A stretch of 27,067 nt of DNA, taken from DYFX01 sp964400625. Its GTDB lineage: Bacteria > Patescibacteriota > Patescibacteriia > SG8-24 > DYFX01. The stretch is taken from contig CAYNUS010000012.1 in the NCBI GenBank assembly GCA_964400625.1, positions 1 to 27,067 of the forward strand. Direction: 5' to 3'. A program made the position numbers and the translations under genes. Positions 14,648-21,363 of the stretch are shown here, one piece after another. The notes beneath the pieces are model-generated. The model saw nothing but the letters and a program-made list of their open reading frames with translations, was not told the DNA's origin and did no database searches. Every line of letters starts with the position of its first letter. Positions within the stretch are counted from its first letter, which is position 1.

Positions 14648-14672
14648 CCGCGAGCGTGCTCGCGGTTTTTTT
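14648..14672 (+). terminator. Intrinsic terminator after YunG/deaminase gene
   Basis: ccgcgagc (14648-14655) and gctcgcgg (14658-14665) with a two-base loop are followed by seven T. Confidence 0.92.
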
Positions 14673-14714
14673 GTTGCCATGCGTCAGCCGCCTGTGCCAG
14701 TTTTTCCCGGGGTT

Positions 14715-14792
14715 TTATAACCACCCCGATTTCCTTATAAACCACCCTGGTTTCCTTATAAACCACCCCGATTTCCTTATATACCACCCCGG
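14715..14792 (+). repeat. 21-bp tandem repeats leading into the left arm of cassette B
   Basis: The unit ttataaaccaccccgatttc(c) recurs at 14715 (one base short), 14735, 14756 and 14777 with one variant copy (ctgg for ccga). The last copy merges into the left inverted repeat of cassette B. Each unit carries a TTATAA/TTATAT box, so the array also places AT-rich -10-like sites every 21 bp, about two helical turns, upstream of the nuclease gene. Confidence 0.75.
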
Positions 14793-15132
14793 CGGAGGCC
14801 GGGGTCCACGCTCAATGCCGTACTTCATCTACATCATGACGGATCGCCCGAAAGGCACCCTGTACGTCGGGTTCACTTCTGATTTGAGAAGACGCGTATA
14901 CGAACATCGGACCGAAGCGGCCCACGGGTTCACGAAGCGGTACGGTTTGAAGCGGCTCGTGCATTATGAAATCGGCGACGATCACGATGCGATGCTTCAA
15001 CGTGAGAAGCGCTTGAAAGAATGGAATCGCGTTTGGAAATTCCGCTTGATAGAAGAAACGAATCCCGCTTGGCGGGATTTGTGGGAGGACATCAACGTCT
15101 AGCGTGGACCCCGGCCTCCGCCGGGGTGGTAT
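14781..15132. mobile_element. GIY-YIG cassette B with perfect 32-bp terminal inverted repeats
   Basis: Positions 14781-14812 and 15101-15132 are exact reverse complements over 32 bp (outer ends ataccaccccggcgg / ccgccggggtggtat). The repeats hug the gene: the start codon is three bases after the left repeat, and the stop codon (15100-15102) runs into the right one. The 352-bp unit has the structure of a minimal mobile element with a single nuclease gene. Each arm is also partly self-complementary (ccccgg and ccgggg), so single-stranded ends could fold. Mobility itself is inferred. Confidence 0.72.
14815..15102 (+). CDS. GIY-YIG nuclease domain protein (UPF0213-like), cassette B
   Basis: The 95-residue GIY-YIG domain protein has IYI (5-7), YVG (17-19), Arg-rich SDLRRRVYEHRTE (22-34) and Glu64 in LQREKRLKEW. 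ATG at 14815 is chosen because it lies just inside the left inverted repeat and matches the start of the family; an open frame extends upstream through the tandem repeats but is repeat-derived. It differs clearly from the other two copies (RPKGTLYVGFTSDL, YEIGDDHDAM), so it was probably acquired separately. No Shine-Dalgarno is visible. The gene fills the whole space between the perfect inverted repeats, arguing that gene and repeats travel together. Confidence 0.88.
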   Translation: MPYFIYIMTDRPKGTLYVGFTSDLRRRVYEHRTEAAHGFTKRYGLKRLVHYEIGDDHDAMLQREKRLKEWNRVWKFRLIEETNPAWRDLWEDINV

Positions 15133-15154
15133 GAGAGCAAGACTTCGTAGGTAC

Positions 15155-15185
15155 GAAAAACCCCGCGTGCAGCGCGGGGCTTTTC
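15155..15185. terminator. Bidirectional terminator beside cassette B
   Basis: ccccgcg (15161-15167) and cgcgggg (15173-15179) form a hairpin flanked by AAAAA and TTTT. On the minus strand it ends in a T-tract 14 bases past the stop of the glycosyltransferase gene, which it mainly serves. Confidence 0.88.
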
Positions 15186-15199
15186 GTCGCGGCGGCCGC

Positions 15200-16399
15200 T
15201 TACGCGGCCATCCGTCGGGCGCCGGCCAGGCCGTAGGCGCCCTTGCGGGCGGCCTGGGGCTTGGCGGGAGCCAGCGTGGTATACACCATCGCGGTCTCCT
15301 TGGCAATCCTCTCCCAGCTGAAGTACTTGGCGACATGCGCGCGGGCTTCGTTGCCCGTCGCGGCGCACTGCCTCGGATGGGTCAGCATCCAGTACAGCTG
15401 CAGCATCAGGTCGCGCTGGTCGTCGAGCTTGTAGGTGTAGCCCTTGCCTTCGACGACTTCCAGATGTTCCGGGATGTCGGAGGCGAGCACGGCCTTGCCG
15501 TGCGCCATCTTCTCGAGGACGGCCATCGGCAGGCCCTCGGTGGACGACGGGTGGACGCCGAACGCGGCGTGGGCGATGAGCGCGTGGAGCTCCGCGCCGT
15601 AGCGGGCGCCGGCCATCACGATGTCCTTGGAAGCGGCGGCCTTGCCGCGGACTTCCTCGACGTACGCGTCATGCGCGTCGCCGTCGCCGACGATCACGAG
15701 CTTCATGCCGAGCACGCGCAGGTCGGTCGCCCCGCGCTTGAGGCGCTTCCAGGCGTCGACGAGCTTGTCGGCGTTCTTGGAGCGGATGAGGCGCGAGACC
15801 ATCACGACGTAGCGGCCCTTCTCGAGGCCGAGCTTGTCCAGCACGGCCACGTCCTTCGCGGCCGGCTTCGCGACCTTCACGCCGTTCGGGATGTAGGCCG
15901 CGCGGCAGTCGTAGACCTCGTGGACGTAGTGGGCGAGCGTCTTCGAGACGACGATCGTCTTGTGGGCGAAGTGCGTCGCGGCCCATTCGCCGGTCTTCAG
16001 GATGAAGCGCGCGATGCGGCCCCATTTCTGGACGCGGCGGTCGAGGCAGTGGAAGGTCACGACGACCTTGGCGCCCGGGCGGAAGACGCGCGGCATCCAG
16101 GCGAGCAGCGCCGGGCCGACGCCGTGGTAGTGGTAGACGTCGAAGCCTTCCTTCATCGCGTGGAGCGTCGCCGCGAAGGTGTGCGTGATCGCGTCGAGGT
16201 GCTTCGTCCTGATCGAGGAAAGGGGGATGAGCCGCACGCCCTGGTAGGACGCCTTCGTGGAACCGGTGTACCAGGGGCGCGTGTACGCCGCCACGTCGAA
16301 ACCGCGCTTCGCGAGGCGAACCGCGAGCTCTTCGACGTGCCGCTCGATGCCTCCGGATTTGGCCGGAATGCCTTTCGAACCGATGATGGCGATTTTCAT
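15200..16399 (-). CDS. GT4-family glycosyltransferase, probably leaderless
   Basis: The 399-residue protein is a GT-B glycosyltransferase of the type beginning MKIAIIGSKGIPAKSGGIE, common in surface-polysaccharide loci. The C-terminal domain has VSRLIRSKNADKLV (about 201-214), IVGDGDAHDAY, and the E-x7-E pair Glu288-Glu296 (EGLPMAVLE) that contacts the nucleotide-sugar. ATG at 16399 is chosen over an in-frame GTG at 16405: the -10 box ends at 16408, so transcription should begin about 16402-16399, leaving zero to three bases of leader and excluding the GTG. It has its own promoter and a terminator. The donor sugar is unknown. Confidence 0.92.
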   Translation of the reverse strand: MKIAIIGSKGIPAKSGGIERHVEELAVRLAKRGFDVAAYTRPWYTGSTKASYQGVRLIPLSSIRTKHLDAITHTFAATLHAMKEGFDVYHYHGVGPALLAWMPRVFRPGAKVVVTFHCLDRRVQKWGRIARFILKTGEWAATHFAHKTIVVSKTLAHYVHEVYDCRAAYIPNGVKVAKPAAKDVAVLDKLGLEKGRYVVMVSRLIRSKNADKLVDAWKRLKRGATDLRVLGMKLVIVGDGDAHDAYVEEVRGKAAASKDIVMAGARYGAELHALIAHAAFGVHPSSTEGLPMAVLEKMAHGKAVLASDIPEHLEVVEGKGYTYKLDDQRDLMLQLYWMLTHPRQCAATGNEARAHVAKYFSWERIAKETAMVYTTLAPAKPQAARKGAYGLAGARRMAA

Positions 16400-16407
16400 A
16401 ACCACGC

Positions 16408-16436
16408 AGGATACCAGAAAATGGGGGTTTTGTCAA
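16408..16436 (-). promoter_or_regulatory. Sigma-70-type promoter of the second glycosyltransferase
   Basis: Minus strand: TTGACA (complement of 16431-16436), a 17-bp spacer and TATCCT (complement of 16408-16413). The -35 extends as TTGACAAAACC, like the promoters at 4332 and 7919. The start codon lies nine bases past the -10 box. Confidence 0.8.
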
Positions 16437-16452
16437 GACTCCATGGCAACCG

Positions 16453-16480
16453 AAAACCGGCCCTTGCGAGGCCGGTTTTT
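16453..16480 (-). terminator. Intrinsic terminator of the 20273-16499 gene pair
   Basis: aaaaccggcc (16453-16462) and ggccggtttt (16470-16479) form a 10-bp stem with a 7-nt loop and T-runs on both strands, placed between the stop at 16499 and the next minus-strand promoter. Confidence 0.88.
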
Positions 16481-16498
16481 TGGCTGATTTCAGGCGTT

Positions 16499-18211
16499 TT
16501 ACGGCCGTACCGTCGTCCGTCCTTCGACCTTCGGATCGCCCGGAAGCTGGGTCGTGAGGCTGGGCGTTTCGGCGCTGAGCGGAGCCGCCGTCCAGGCGTC
16601 GGTGGCGGTGAAGCGCGCGCCGGTCACGAGGGCCGGCATCGTGCCGACCTGCGCCTCCGTCGGGGTGAAGGCCACCTCGAAGGAGATGCTCGGGGCCGCG
16701 TGCAGGACGCCGGCATGCGGCGTCACGGTGCCCACGCGCCAGACGATGCGTTCGCCTTCGAGCGCGGCGTCGGCGCCGTTCGTGACGGCCGCGCGCCCGG
16801 TCCAGGCCGCGCCGGCCGGGAGCCCGATGCTCAGGATGCCGTCGTGGATGTCCGTGGCGCCCGTCTCGAGCGAGGCGAAGATCCAGTAGCGCGTGGCGGA
16901 GCCGGCCTTGGGCGGCAGGGGACCGCGTCCGATCTGGTCGCCCTCGGCGGTGAAGTAGCGGGCCGCGGCGCGCAGGCGGACCGCGCCGGCGATCTTGCGC
17001 TCGACGCCCGCGCCCGCGACCTCCGCGCCTTCGACGCGCGGGTTCTCCACGGAGAAGCGCGCGCCCGGGCTGATGCGGAGCATCGGGTTCACGACGTACT
17101 GCGAGACCGACGCGAGCGTGCGCACGTAGGCGACGCGTTCGCCGGAAGCGCCCGGCGCGAGGTCGCCCGCGGCGTCGGAGGTCTCCCAGCGCACGGAAGC
17201 GATGGTACGCGGATCCGGCGCGATCGTGAGCCGCAGGTCGCGGATCGGCTGGGCGCCGTCGTTGCGGTAGCGCACGACGACGGGCATCTCCTCGCCCGGC
17301 CGCGCGAAGGCCGGCGCGTCGTCCGCGAAGACGGCCGAGACCTCGACGCCGGCGTCCGCGAGCGCGATGTCGGCCTGCGAGGCGTACAGCGAGAAGGCGC
17401 GTTCGCCGATGACGCCCATGAGCTCGGCCTTGATGGACTGGAGGTCCACCGCGCCCGTGAGGCGCGCCGTGAAGTCGACGTAGGCGTCTTCGCCCGCGTC
17501 CAAGCGCCCGAGCGCGACGGCGCCGCGATAGACGGGCGGCGTGGCGTTGATGAGGCGGAAGCCGTCAGGCCAGCTGAGCTTCAAGGACGCGTTCTCGATC
17601 TCGAAGCCCGAGGCGTTCTTCACGCGCACGCGGAAGCGCACGCTCTGTCCGGGGATGACGGAAGCCGGCGCCTCGAACGCCGTCTCGATGAGGCTCTTGG
17701 TCCACGCCAGGTCGCCGGACACGAGCCGCTCGTCGTGGCGGCCGTCCTCTCCGTACGCCTCGAAATGCGCGACCACCTTGGCGTTCTTGGGCGCGCCGAG
17801 CGGCATGCCGCGGAAGCGGTACTGCGCGGAAGCGCCCGCCGGGAGCGTGGCGATGTCGATCTCGCGCGTGCCCATGCGCCCGTCCGCCGCCAGGAACGCG
17901 TCGGGCAGGTGGACCGTCAGGCGGCCGTTCGAAAGCGGCGCCTTGCTGACGTTCTCCACGTAGACGCTGATCTCGCCTTCCTGCGCGCCGACCACCTCGC
18001 CGATCGTCGCGACCCCGAGGCGGAAGTCGTCGCGGAGCGGATGATAGAACCGGCTGAAGTAGATGCCGAGCGCGAGCAGTCCGAAGGCGGTCGCGACCAG
18101 GACCGCGTCGAGCAGGAACACCAAATGCGCGCGCTCCTGATAGTGGGTGCGGTAATGCTTCTCGTAGTGCCGCTTGGCGTGGCCGTGGACGTGCGTGATG
18201 ATCCGTTTCAT
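16499..18211 (-). CDS. Membrane-anchored protein with repeated beta-sandwich (CARDB/DUF11-like) domains
   Basis: The 570-residue protein has a His/Lys-rich cytoplasmic N-terminus (1-28), one membrane segment (about 29-53), and a large outside region of several beta-sandwich repeats of the kind called CARDB or DUF11. Typical phrases are ISVYVENVSKAPLSNGRLTV (about 80-99), VRFRVRVKNASGFEIENASL (about 190-210) and MPVVVRYRNDGAQPIRDLRL (about 318-337), each followed by a LPAGAS- or LAPGAS-like turn. Such domains act as adhesive or structural stalks on the cell surface. It starts four bases after the stop of the FG-GAP protein and is co-transcribed with it. A terminator follows. No catalytic motif was seen. 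Confidence 0.78.
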   Translation of the reverse strand: MKRIITHVHGHAKRHYEKHYRTHYQERAHLVFLLDAVLVATAFGLLALGIYFSRFYHPLRDDFRLGVATIGEVVGAQEGEISVYVENVSKAPLSNGRLTVHLPDAFLAADGRMGTREIDIATLPAGASAQYRFRGMPLGAPKNAKVVAHFEAYGEDGRHDERLVSGDLAWTKSLIETAFEAPASVIPGQSVRFRVRVKNASGFEIENASLKLSWPDGFRLINATPPVYRGAVALGRLDAGEDAYVDFTARLTGAVDLQSIKAELMGVIGERAFSLYASQADIALADAGVEVSAVFADDAPAFARPGEEMPVVVRYRNDGAQPIRDLRLTIAPDPRTIASVRWETSDAAGDLAPGASGERVAYVRTLASVSQYVVNPMLRISPGARFSVENPRVEGAEVAGAGVERKIAGAVRLRAAARYFTAEGDQIGRGPLPPKAGSATRYWIFASLETGATDIHDGILSIGLPAGAAWTGRAAVTNGADAALEGERIVWRVGTVTPHAGVLHAAPSISFEVAFTPTEAQVGTMPALVTGARFTATDAWTAAPLSAETPSLTTQLPGDPKVEGRTTVRP

Positions 18212-18215
18212 AGCG

Positions 18216-20273
18216 TCAGAAGATGTTTCGGGTCGAGAGCGCGAGCGTGAACGCGTCGTTGGTCATGGCCAGGATCTCGGCGCGGCCGTCGCCGTCGATG
18301 TCGCCGACCGAGACCCGCGCGCCGCCGCGCTTCGTCGCCTCGAAGGCGAAGAACTGGTTTTCCACCTGCGCCCGGGCGTTCCACACGCGCACGTGCGGCC
18401 CGCCGCCGAATCCCGGGCCCGTCACGATCTCCTGGGCCCCGTCGCCGTCCACGTCGCCCATGGCCACGTAGACGCCGCCGCGGAAGCGCTGGTCGTAGGC
18501 GAAGAACTGCGCCATCACGGCCTTGTCCCGGTTGAAGACGCGCACGTGCGGGCCTCCGCCGGGGCCGGCGCCCGCCGTGAGGTCGGGGGAGCCGTCGCCG
18601 TCGAGGTCGCCGACCGCCACGTTCACGCCTCCTAGGAAGCGCTGGTCGTAGGCGAAGAAGGCGTCGGTCACGGCTTCCAGGGTTTCCGTATACAGGCGCA
18701 CGTACGGCTGTCCGCCCTGCGCCGCGCCGACCGCGACGTAGGATTTCCCGCCGGCCTTGCCGAAGCCGAAGGTGAGCCCGCGGTTCCAGTTCTCGCCGAA
18801 CGGCGCGACGGAACGCACGAGACGGTCCTGCGCGTCATACAGCTCCAGGCGGTTGCCGCGCGTCACGATGGTGGATTTCTCCTGCGAGGCGGCCGGGCGG
18901 AACTCCGCCAGGTCCGAACCGCCCTTGCGGCGCGCGTCGTAGGCGAAGAAGCCGTTGCGATGGACGCCGCCGGTGTTGGTGAGCACGCGCGTGAAGGCGC
19001 CGTTCCTGTACGCGGCCTCGGAAACGGTCTCGAGCGGGCGCAGGAGGATGAGGCCGTCCTTGGCCGGGATCGTCACGACGCTCGAGATCTCGCCGTTGTT
19101 GACGCTCGGGTCCTGCGAGCCGTGCAGGCGCTCGAAATCGGCGTCGAGGTCGACGGTCTTGGCTTCGTTGGTGGAGTTCACGAGCACGGTGCCGTGGCGG
19201 AAGTCGCGGCGCCAGACGCCGTCGCGCACGGGATTCGTCTGTCCCGTGAGGTTGCGTGCGTCTCCGACCGGCGCGCCCAGGTACGCCTCGTATTCGTCGT
19301 ACATCCAGGTTTGCCCGTGATCCTGGTCGCCGTGGTCGAAGCTGTAGAAGCCGTCGCCCATCAGGGTGGACGCCAGGCCGAAGCGCATCTTCTTGAAATC
19401 GTTCCGGTTGCCGGTGTTATTCGTATTGCTGTTCACGATGAAGACGGCCGGATACCCGACCTGCTTCTGCAGGCGGAGATAGTTGTTCATCACGGTCGCC
19501 CAAGTGCCGTCGTATTCCCACGGCGTCGGGAACGTCTCGAACATGCGGCCGTTCACGTACGGCTGGAGGTCCGGATCGGAATCGCCGTTCGTGACGATGA
19601 CCGCGTCGGGCCCGAGCAGGTCGCGCGTCGTCTTCAGGATCTTGATCATGCCGGCTTCCCAAAGACGGTCCGCCGTGGCCGCGTCGTCCTTCGCGCCGTC
19701 GTTGTTCAGGTCGACGTCGCCGCCGTTCAGCCACGAGATGGTCGCGGAGGTCTCGTCGTAGAAGATGCCGTCCCAGGCGCCGGAGGACATGATGTCCTCC
19801 TTCACGAAGCGGGGGAGCGCGTCGGCCCAGCCGGAGTTCACGTTATAGGAAAGCGTCCCCGGCCAGACGGACAGGATCTTGCCGCCCGCCGAACGCAGGC
19901 GCATGCCCTCGTCGAGCCGCGCCTTGAGCTTCGGGTGGAGCGTGTCCATCGGGTTGTCGCTCCAGACCTGCGCGTAGCTCTTCGTGGGGATGTACGCCAA
20001 GATGACGATGTCCGGGTTCAGCCGGCGCACCGTCGGGAAGAAGTCGGGATTGAAGATCTGCGCCTCCGCCGGCAGGACGAGCACGTCGTACTTCGAAAGC
20101 GTCGCCCAGTCCTGCGAAGGGAGCGTGATGCCCGCCTTCATATAGTTGTTGGACAGGCGCACGAACTTGTCCGCGGCCGTCCTGGCTGCCTCAGCCGGAG
20201 CAGGCGCGCCGAAACCCACGATCGAGAGGATCGTGAGCGTCGCGACGGCGGATTTTGCGCGGGCGTTGTGCAT
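18216..20273 (-). CDS. Secreted glycosyl-hydrolase-like protein with FG-GAP repeats
   Basis: The 685-residue protein starts with a signal peptide (1-29, ending APAEA). Residues about 35-400 resemble a TIM-barrel glycosyl-hydrolase-like (GHL) domain: YDVLVLPAEAQIFNPDFF, ILAYIPTKSYAQVW and GAWDGIFYDETSATISW, where Asp/Glu residues after the hydrophobic strand are candidate catalytic positions; VDLNNDGAKDD inside looks like a calcium-binding insert. The C-terminal third holds at least three FG-GAP/VCBS-type repeats (VAVGDLDGDGSPDLTAGAG, VAMGDVDGDGAQEIVTGPG, VSVGDIDGDGRAEILAMTN) that build a calcium-binding beta-propeller. ATG at 20273 is preferred to an upstream start at 20309 because the latter lies before the predicted transcription start (~20293). 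Likely processes or binds extracellular glycans. Confidence 0.78.
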   Translation of the reverse strand: MHNARAKSAVATLTILSIVGFGAPAPAEAARTAADKFVRLSNNYMKAGITLPSQDWATLSKYDVLVLPAEAQIFNPDFFPTVRRLNPDIVILAYIPTKSYAQVWSDNPMDTLHPKLKARLDEGMRLRSAGGKILSVWPGTLSYNVNSGWADALPRFVKEDIMSSGAWDGIFYDETSATISWLNGGDVDLNNDGAKDDAATADRLWEAGMIKILKTTRDLLGPDAVIVTNGDSDPDLQPYVNGRMFETFPTPWEYDGTWATVMNNYLRLQKQVGYPAVFIVNSNTNNTGNRNDFKKMRFGLASTLMGDGFYSFDHGDQDHGQTWMYDEYEAYLGAPVGDARNLTGQTNPVRDGVWRRDFRHGTVLVNSTNEAKTVDLDADFERLHGSQDPSVNNGEISSVVTIPAKDGLILLRPLETVSEAAYRNGAFTRVLTNTGGVHRNGFFAYDARRKGGSDLAEFRPAASQEKSTIVTRGNRLELYDAQDRLVRSVAPFGENWNRGLTFGFGKAGGKSYVAVGAAQGGQPYVRLYTETLEAVTDAFFAYDQRFLGGVNVAVGDLDGDGSPDLTAGAGPGGGPHVRVFNRDKAVMAQFFAYDQRFRGGVYVAMGDVDGDGAQEIVTGPGFGGGPHVRVWNARAQVENQFFAFEATKRGGARVSVGDIDGDGRAEILAMTNDAFTLALSTRNIF

Positions 20274-20291
20274 GGGAAGCGCTCGCTTTTT

Positions 20292-20312
20292 AACGTGCCA
20301 GGATAGCACGTT
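20292..20312. promoter_or_regulatory. Inverted repeat overlapping the -10 box
   Basis: aacgtgc (20292-20298) and gcacgtt (20306-20312) are perfect 7-bp arms whose 7-bp spacer contains most of the -10 hexamer (20300-20305). A protein bound here would block the promoter, so it is a candidate operator. No regulator gene is adjacent. Confidence 0.45.
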
Positions 20313-20328
20313 TTAGCTCAAATGTCAA
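20300..20328 (-). promoter_or_regulatory. Sigma-70-type promoter of the GHL/FG-GAP gene pair
   Basis: Minus strand: TTGACA (complement of 20323-20328), a 17-bp spacer and TATCCT (complement of 20300-20305), the same -10 hexamer as the glycosyltransferase promoter at 16408. Predicted start is near 20293. Confidence 0.82.
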
Positions 20329-20334
20329 CCTCCA

Positions 20335-20790
20335 CCCGTCATCCCGAGCCGCGCCCTCCAGCCCCCACCCGTCATCCCGAGCCGCGCGTTCCAGCGCGGC
20401 GGTAGGGATCCCTTTTAAACGTATTGACAGGCGTCCTCGGGATTTGGCGGGCTCTCGGATATGAACCGCACATACTTCGTCTATATCATCGCCAGCGAGA
20501 GCGGAACCCTCTACATCGGCATGACGAACGATTTGGATCGGCGGTTGTGGGAGCACCGGACAGGAGCGTACGAGGGCTTCAGCAAGAAATACGGTTGCAA
20601 GAAGCTCATCTATTTTGAAACGGCTTCGGAGGCGGTCTCAGCCATCGCCCGTGAGAAGGAGTTGAAGTCTTGGAATCGCGCTCGGAAGGAACGCCTCATC
20701 CGCTCCGTGAACCCGACGTGGAAAGAACTGCATCCGACGGTCTGAAAGGGATTCCTACCGCGCGGCTTGAGAGCCGCGCTCGGAATGACG
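20335..20790. mobile_element. GIY-YIG cassette C bounded by ~46-bp imperfect inverted repeats
   Basis: Left repeat 20370-20415 (begins cgtcatcccgagccgcg, ends tagggatcccttt) and right repeat 20745-20790 (aaagggattcctaccgcg to ctcggaatgacg) are inverted copies with several differences in the middle. Each arm is itself palindromic (gccgcgcg...cgcggc). A partial extra copy of the left repeat lies at 20335-20368. The right repeat begins at the last base of the nuclease stop codon and ends one base before the stop codon of the HTH gene. Termini resemble those of cassette A (cgtcat-y-ccga). Confidence 0.65.
20461..20745 (+). CDS. GIY-YIG nuclease domain protein (UPF0213-like), cassette C
   Basis: The 94-residue GIY-YIG domain protein has VYI (7-9), YIG (18-20), NDLDRRLWEHRTG (23-35) and Glu65 in AREKELKSW. 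The C-terminal IRSVNPTWKEL aligns with IRTMNRGWRDM of cassette A and IEETNPAWRDL of cassette B. The Arg/Glu pattern expected for catalysis is kept. A TTGACA lies 31 bp upstream but has no matching -10 box, and there is no clear Shine-Dalgarno. As in cassette B, the stop codon abuts the right inverted repeat. A nuclease role in moving or maintaining the repeats is a hypothesis, not shown. Confidence 0.88.
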   Translation: MNRTYFVYIIASESGTLYIGMTNDLDRRLWEHRTGAYEGFSKKYGCKKLIYFETASEAVSAIAREKELKSWNRARKERLIRSVNPTWKELHPTV

Positions 20791-21105
20791 TCATTTGGTC
20801 TTTTTTCCCCCCTCCTCATCCTCCTTCTTCTCGAACACCTTCGGGTTCGGGCTGAACAGCTTGTTGCGGATCTTCCACTGCTCGACGAACTGGCCGATGC
20901 CGGTCGTGGCCAGCTTGTTGCGGACGGTCGGGCGCACCTGCGACCACTTCACGAGGCTCTCGAAGTTCAGCTTATACCTTCCGCGCACCACCACATAGGC
21001 CACCTCGCCGTCGGCGATGGCGCGGCGGAGCGTGCGCGTGGAGATGCCGAAGAGCTTGGCCGCTTCCGAAACCGAGACGCGAATGATGTGCTTGGGGGAG
21101 TCCAT
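20791..21105 (-). CDS. Small helix-turn-helix DNA-binding protein (excisionase/MerR-like)
   Basis: The 104-residue protein carries an N-terminal winged HTH of the excisionase/MerR-like type: VSVSEAAKLFGISTRTLRRAIADGEVAYVVVRGRYKLNFESLVKW (about 10-54), where AAKLFGIS-TRTLRRAI is the helix-turn-helix and the RGRYKLN strand resembles the wing. The C-terminus is charged and ends in a Lys/Glu/Gly-rich tail. ATG at 21105 is used; an in-frame start at 21150 would lie before the predicted transcription start. A perfect palindrome over its own -10 box suggests it represses itself. A lone HTH protein of this kind is not by itself evidence of a phage. Other targets are unknown. Confidence 0.75.
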   Translation of the reverse strand: MDSPKHIIRVSVSEAAKLFGISTRTLRRAIADGEVAYVVVRGRYKLNFESLVKWSQVRPTVRNKLATTGIGQFVEQWKIRNKLFSPNPKVFEKKEDEEGGKKTK

Positions 21106-21119
21106 AGGGGAGTGGTGTA

Positions 21120-21143
21120 TTTGTCTACTCCAGTGTAGACAAA
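21120..21143. promoter_or_regulatory. Palindromic operator TTTGTCTAC-N6-GTAGACAAA
   Basis: Perfect 9-bp arms at 21120-21128 and 21135-21143 separated by 6 bp. The right arm overlaps the -10 box (21132-21137) of the HTH gene, as expected for an autorepressor site. Confidence 0.7.
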
Positions 21144-21160
21144 CAGGCATATTTCGTCAA
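21132..21160 (-). promoter_or_regulatory. Sigma-70-type promoter of the HTH gene
   Basis: Minus strand: TTGACG (complement of 21155-21160), a 17-bp spacer and TACACT (complement of 21132-21137). Predicted start is near 21125, about 20 nt before the ATG. Confidence 0.75.
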
Positions 21161-21314
21161 ATTTCAGGCCGACGGGGATCGGCGTATGTATGGCACGCGC
21201 CGGGGCTGATGTTACCAATCCGTTTAAGCTCCGTAGCCTTATTCTTAAGCAGTTATACCTTTGACTGTGGGCACCTTCCATGATAGCCTGAACCACGTTC
21301 AGGGCCGACCCAGC

Positions 21315-21343
21315 TTGCCGTCAGGCAGGTGTAACGATATCAC
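21315..21343 (+). promoter_or_regulatory. Possible promoter of the sigma factor gene
   Basis: TTGCCG (21315-21320), a 17-bp spacer and TATCAC (21338-21343), about 20 bases before the ATG at 21364. The rest of the gap 21161-21314 is less GC-rich than its surroundings; I see no gene or clear structure in it. Confidence 0.35.
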
Positions 21344-21363
21344 TCGGTCGCCCGTCTAAAGTC

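Noticed and set aside
14715..14792. Possible CRISPR or iteron origin
   Set aside because: The 21-bp units have no spacers, there is no replication initiator gene nearby, and the array runs into an element end.
15104..18250. Plus-strand open frame of more than 1000 codons
   Set aside because: It is the antisense shadow of two clear minus-strand genes in GC-rich DNA; the translation is Arg/Ala/Gly/Asp-rich without domains, and it crosses a terminator and a promoter.
20791..21105. Prophage or integrative element signalled by an excisionase-like HTH protein
   Set aside because: No integrase, attachment repeats or other phage genes are in the window; such small HTH proteins are common outside phages.
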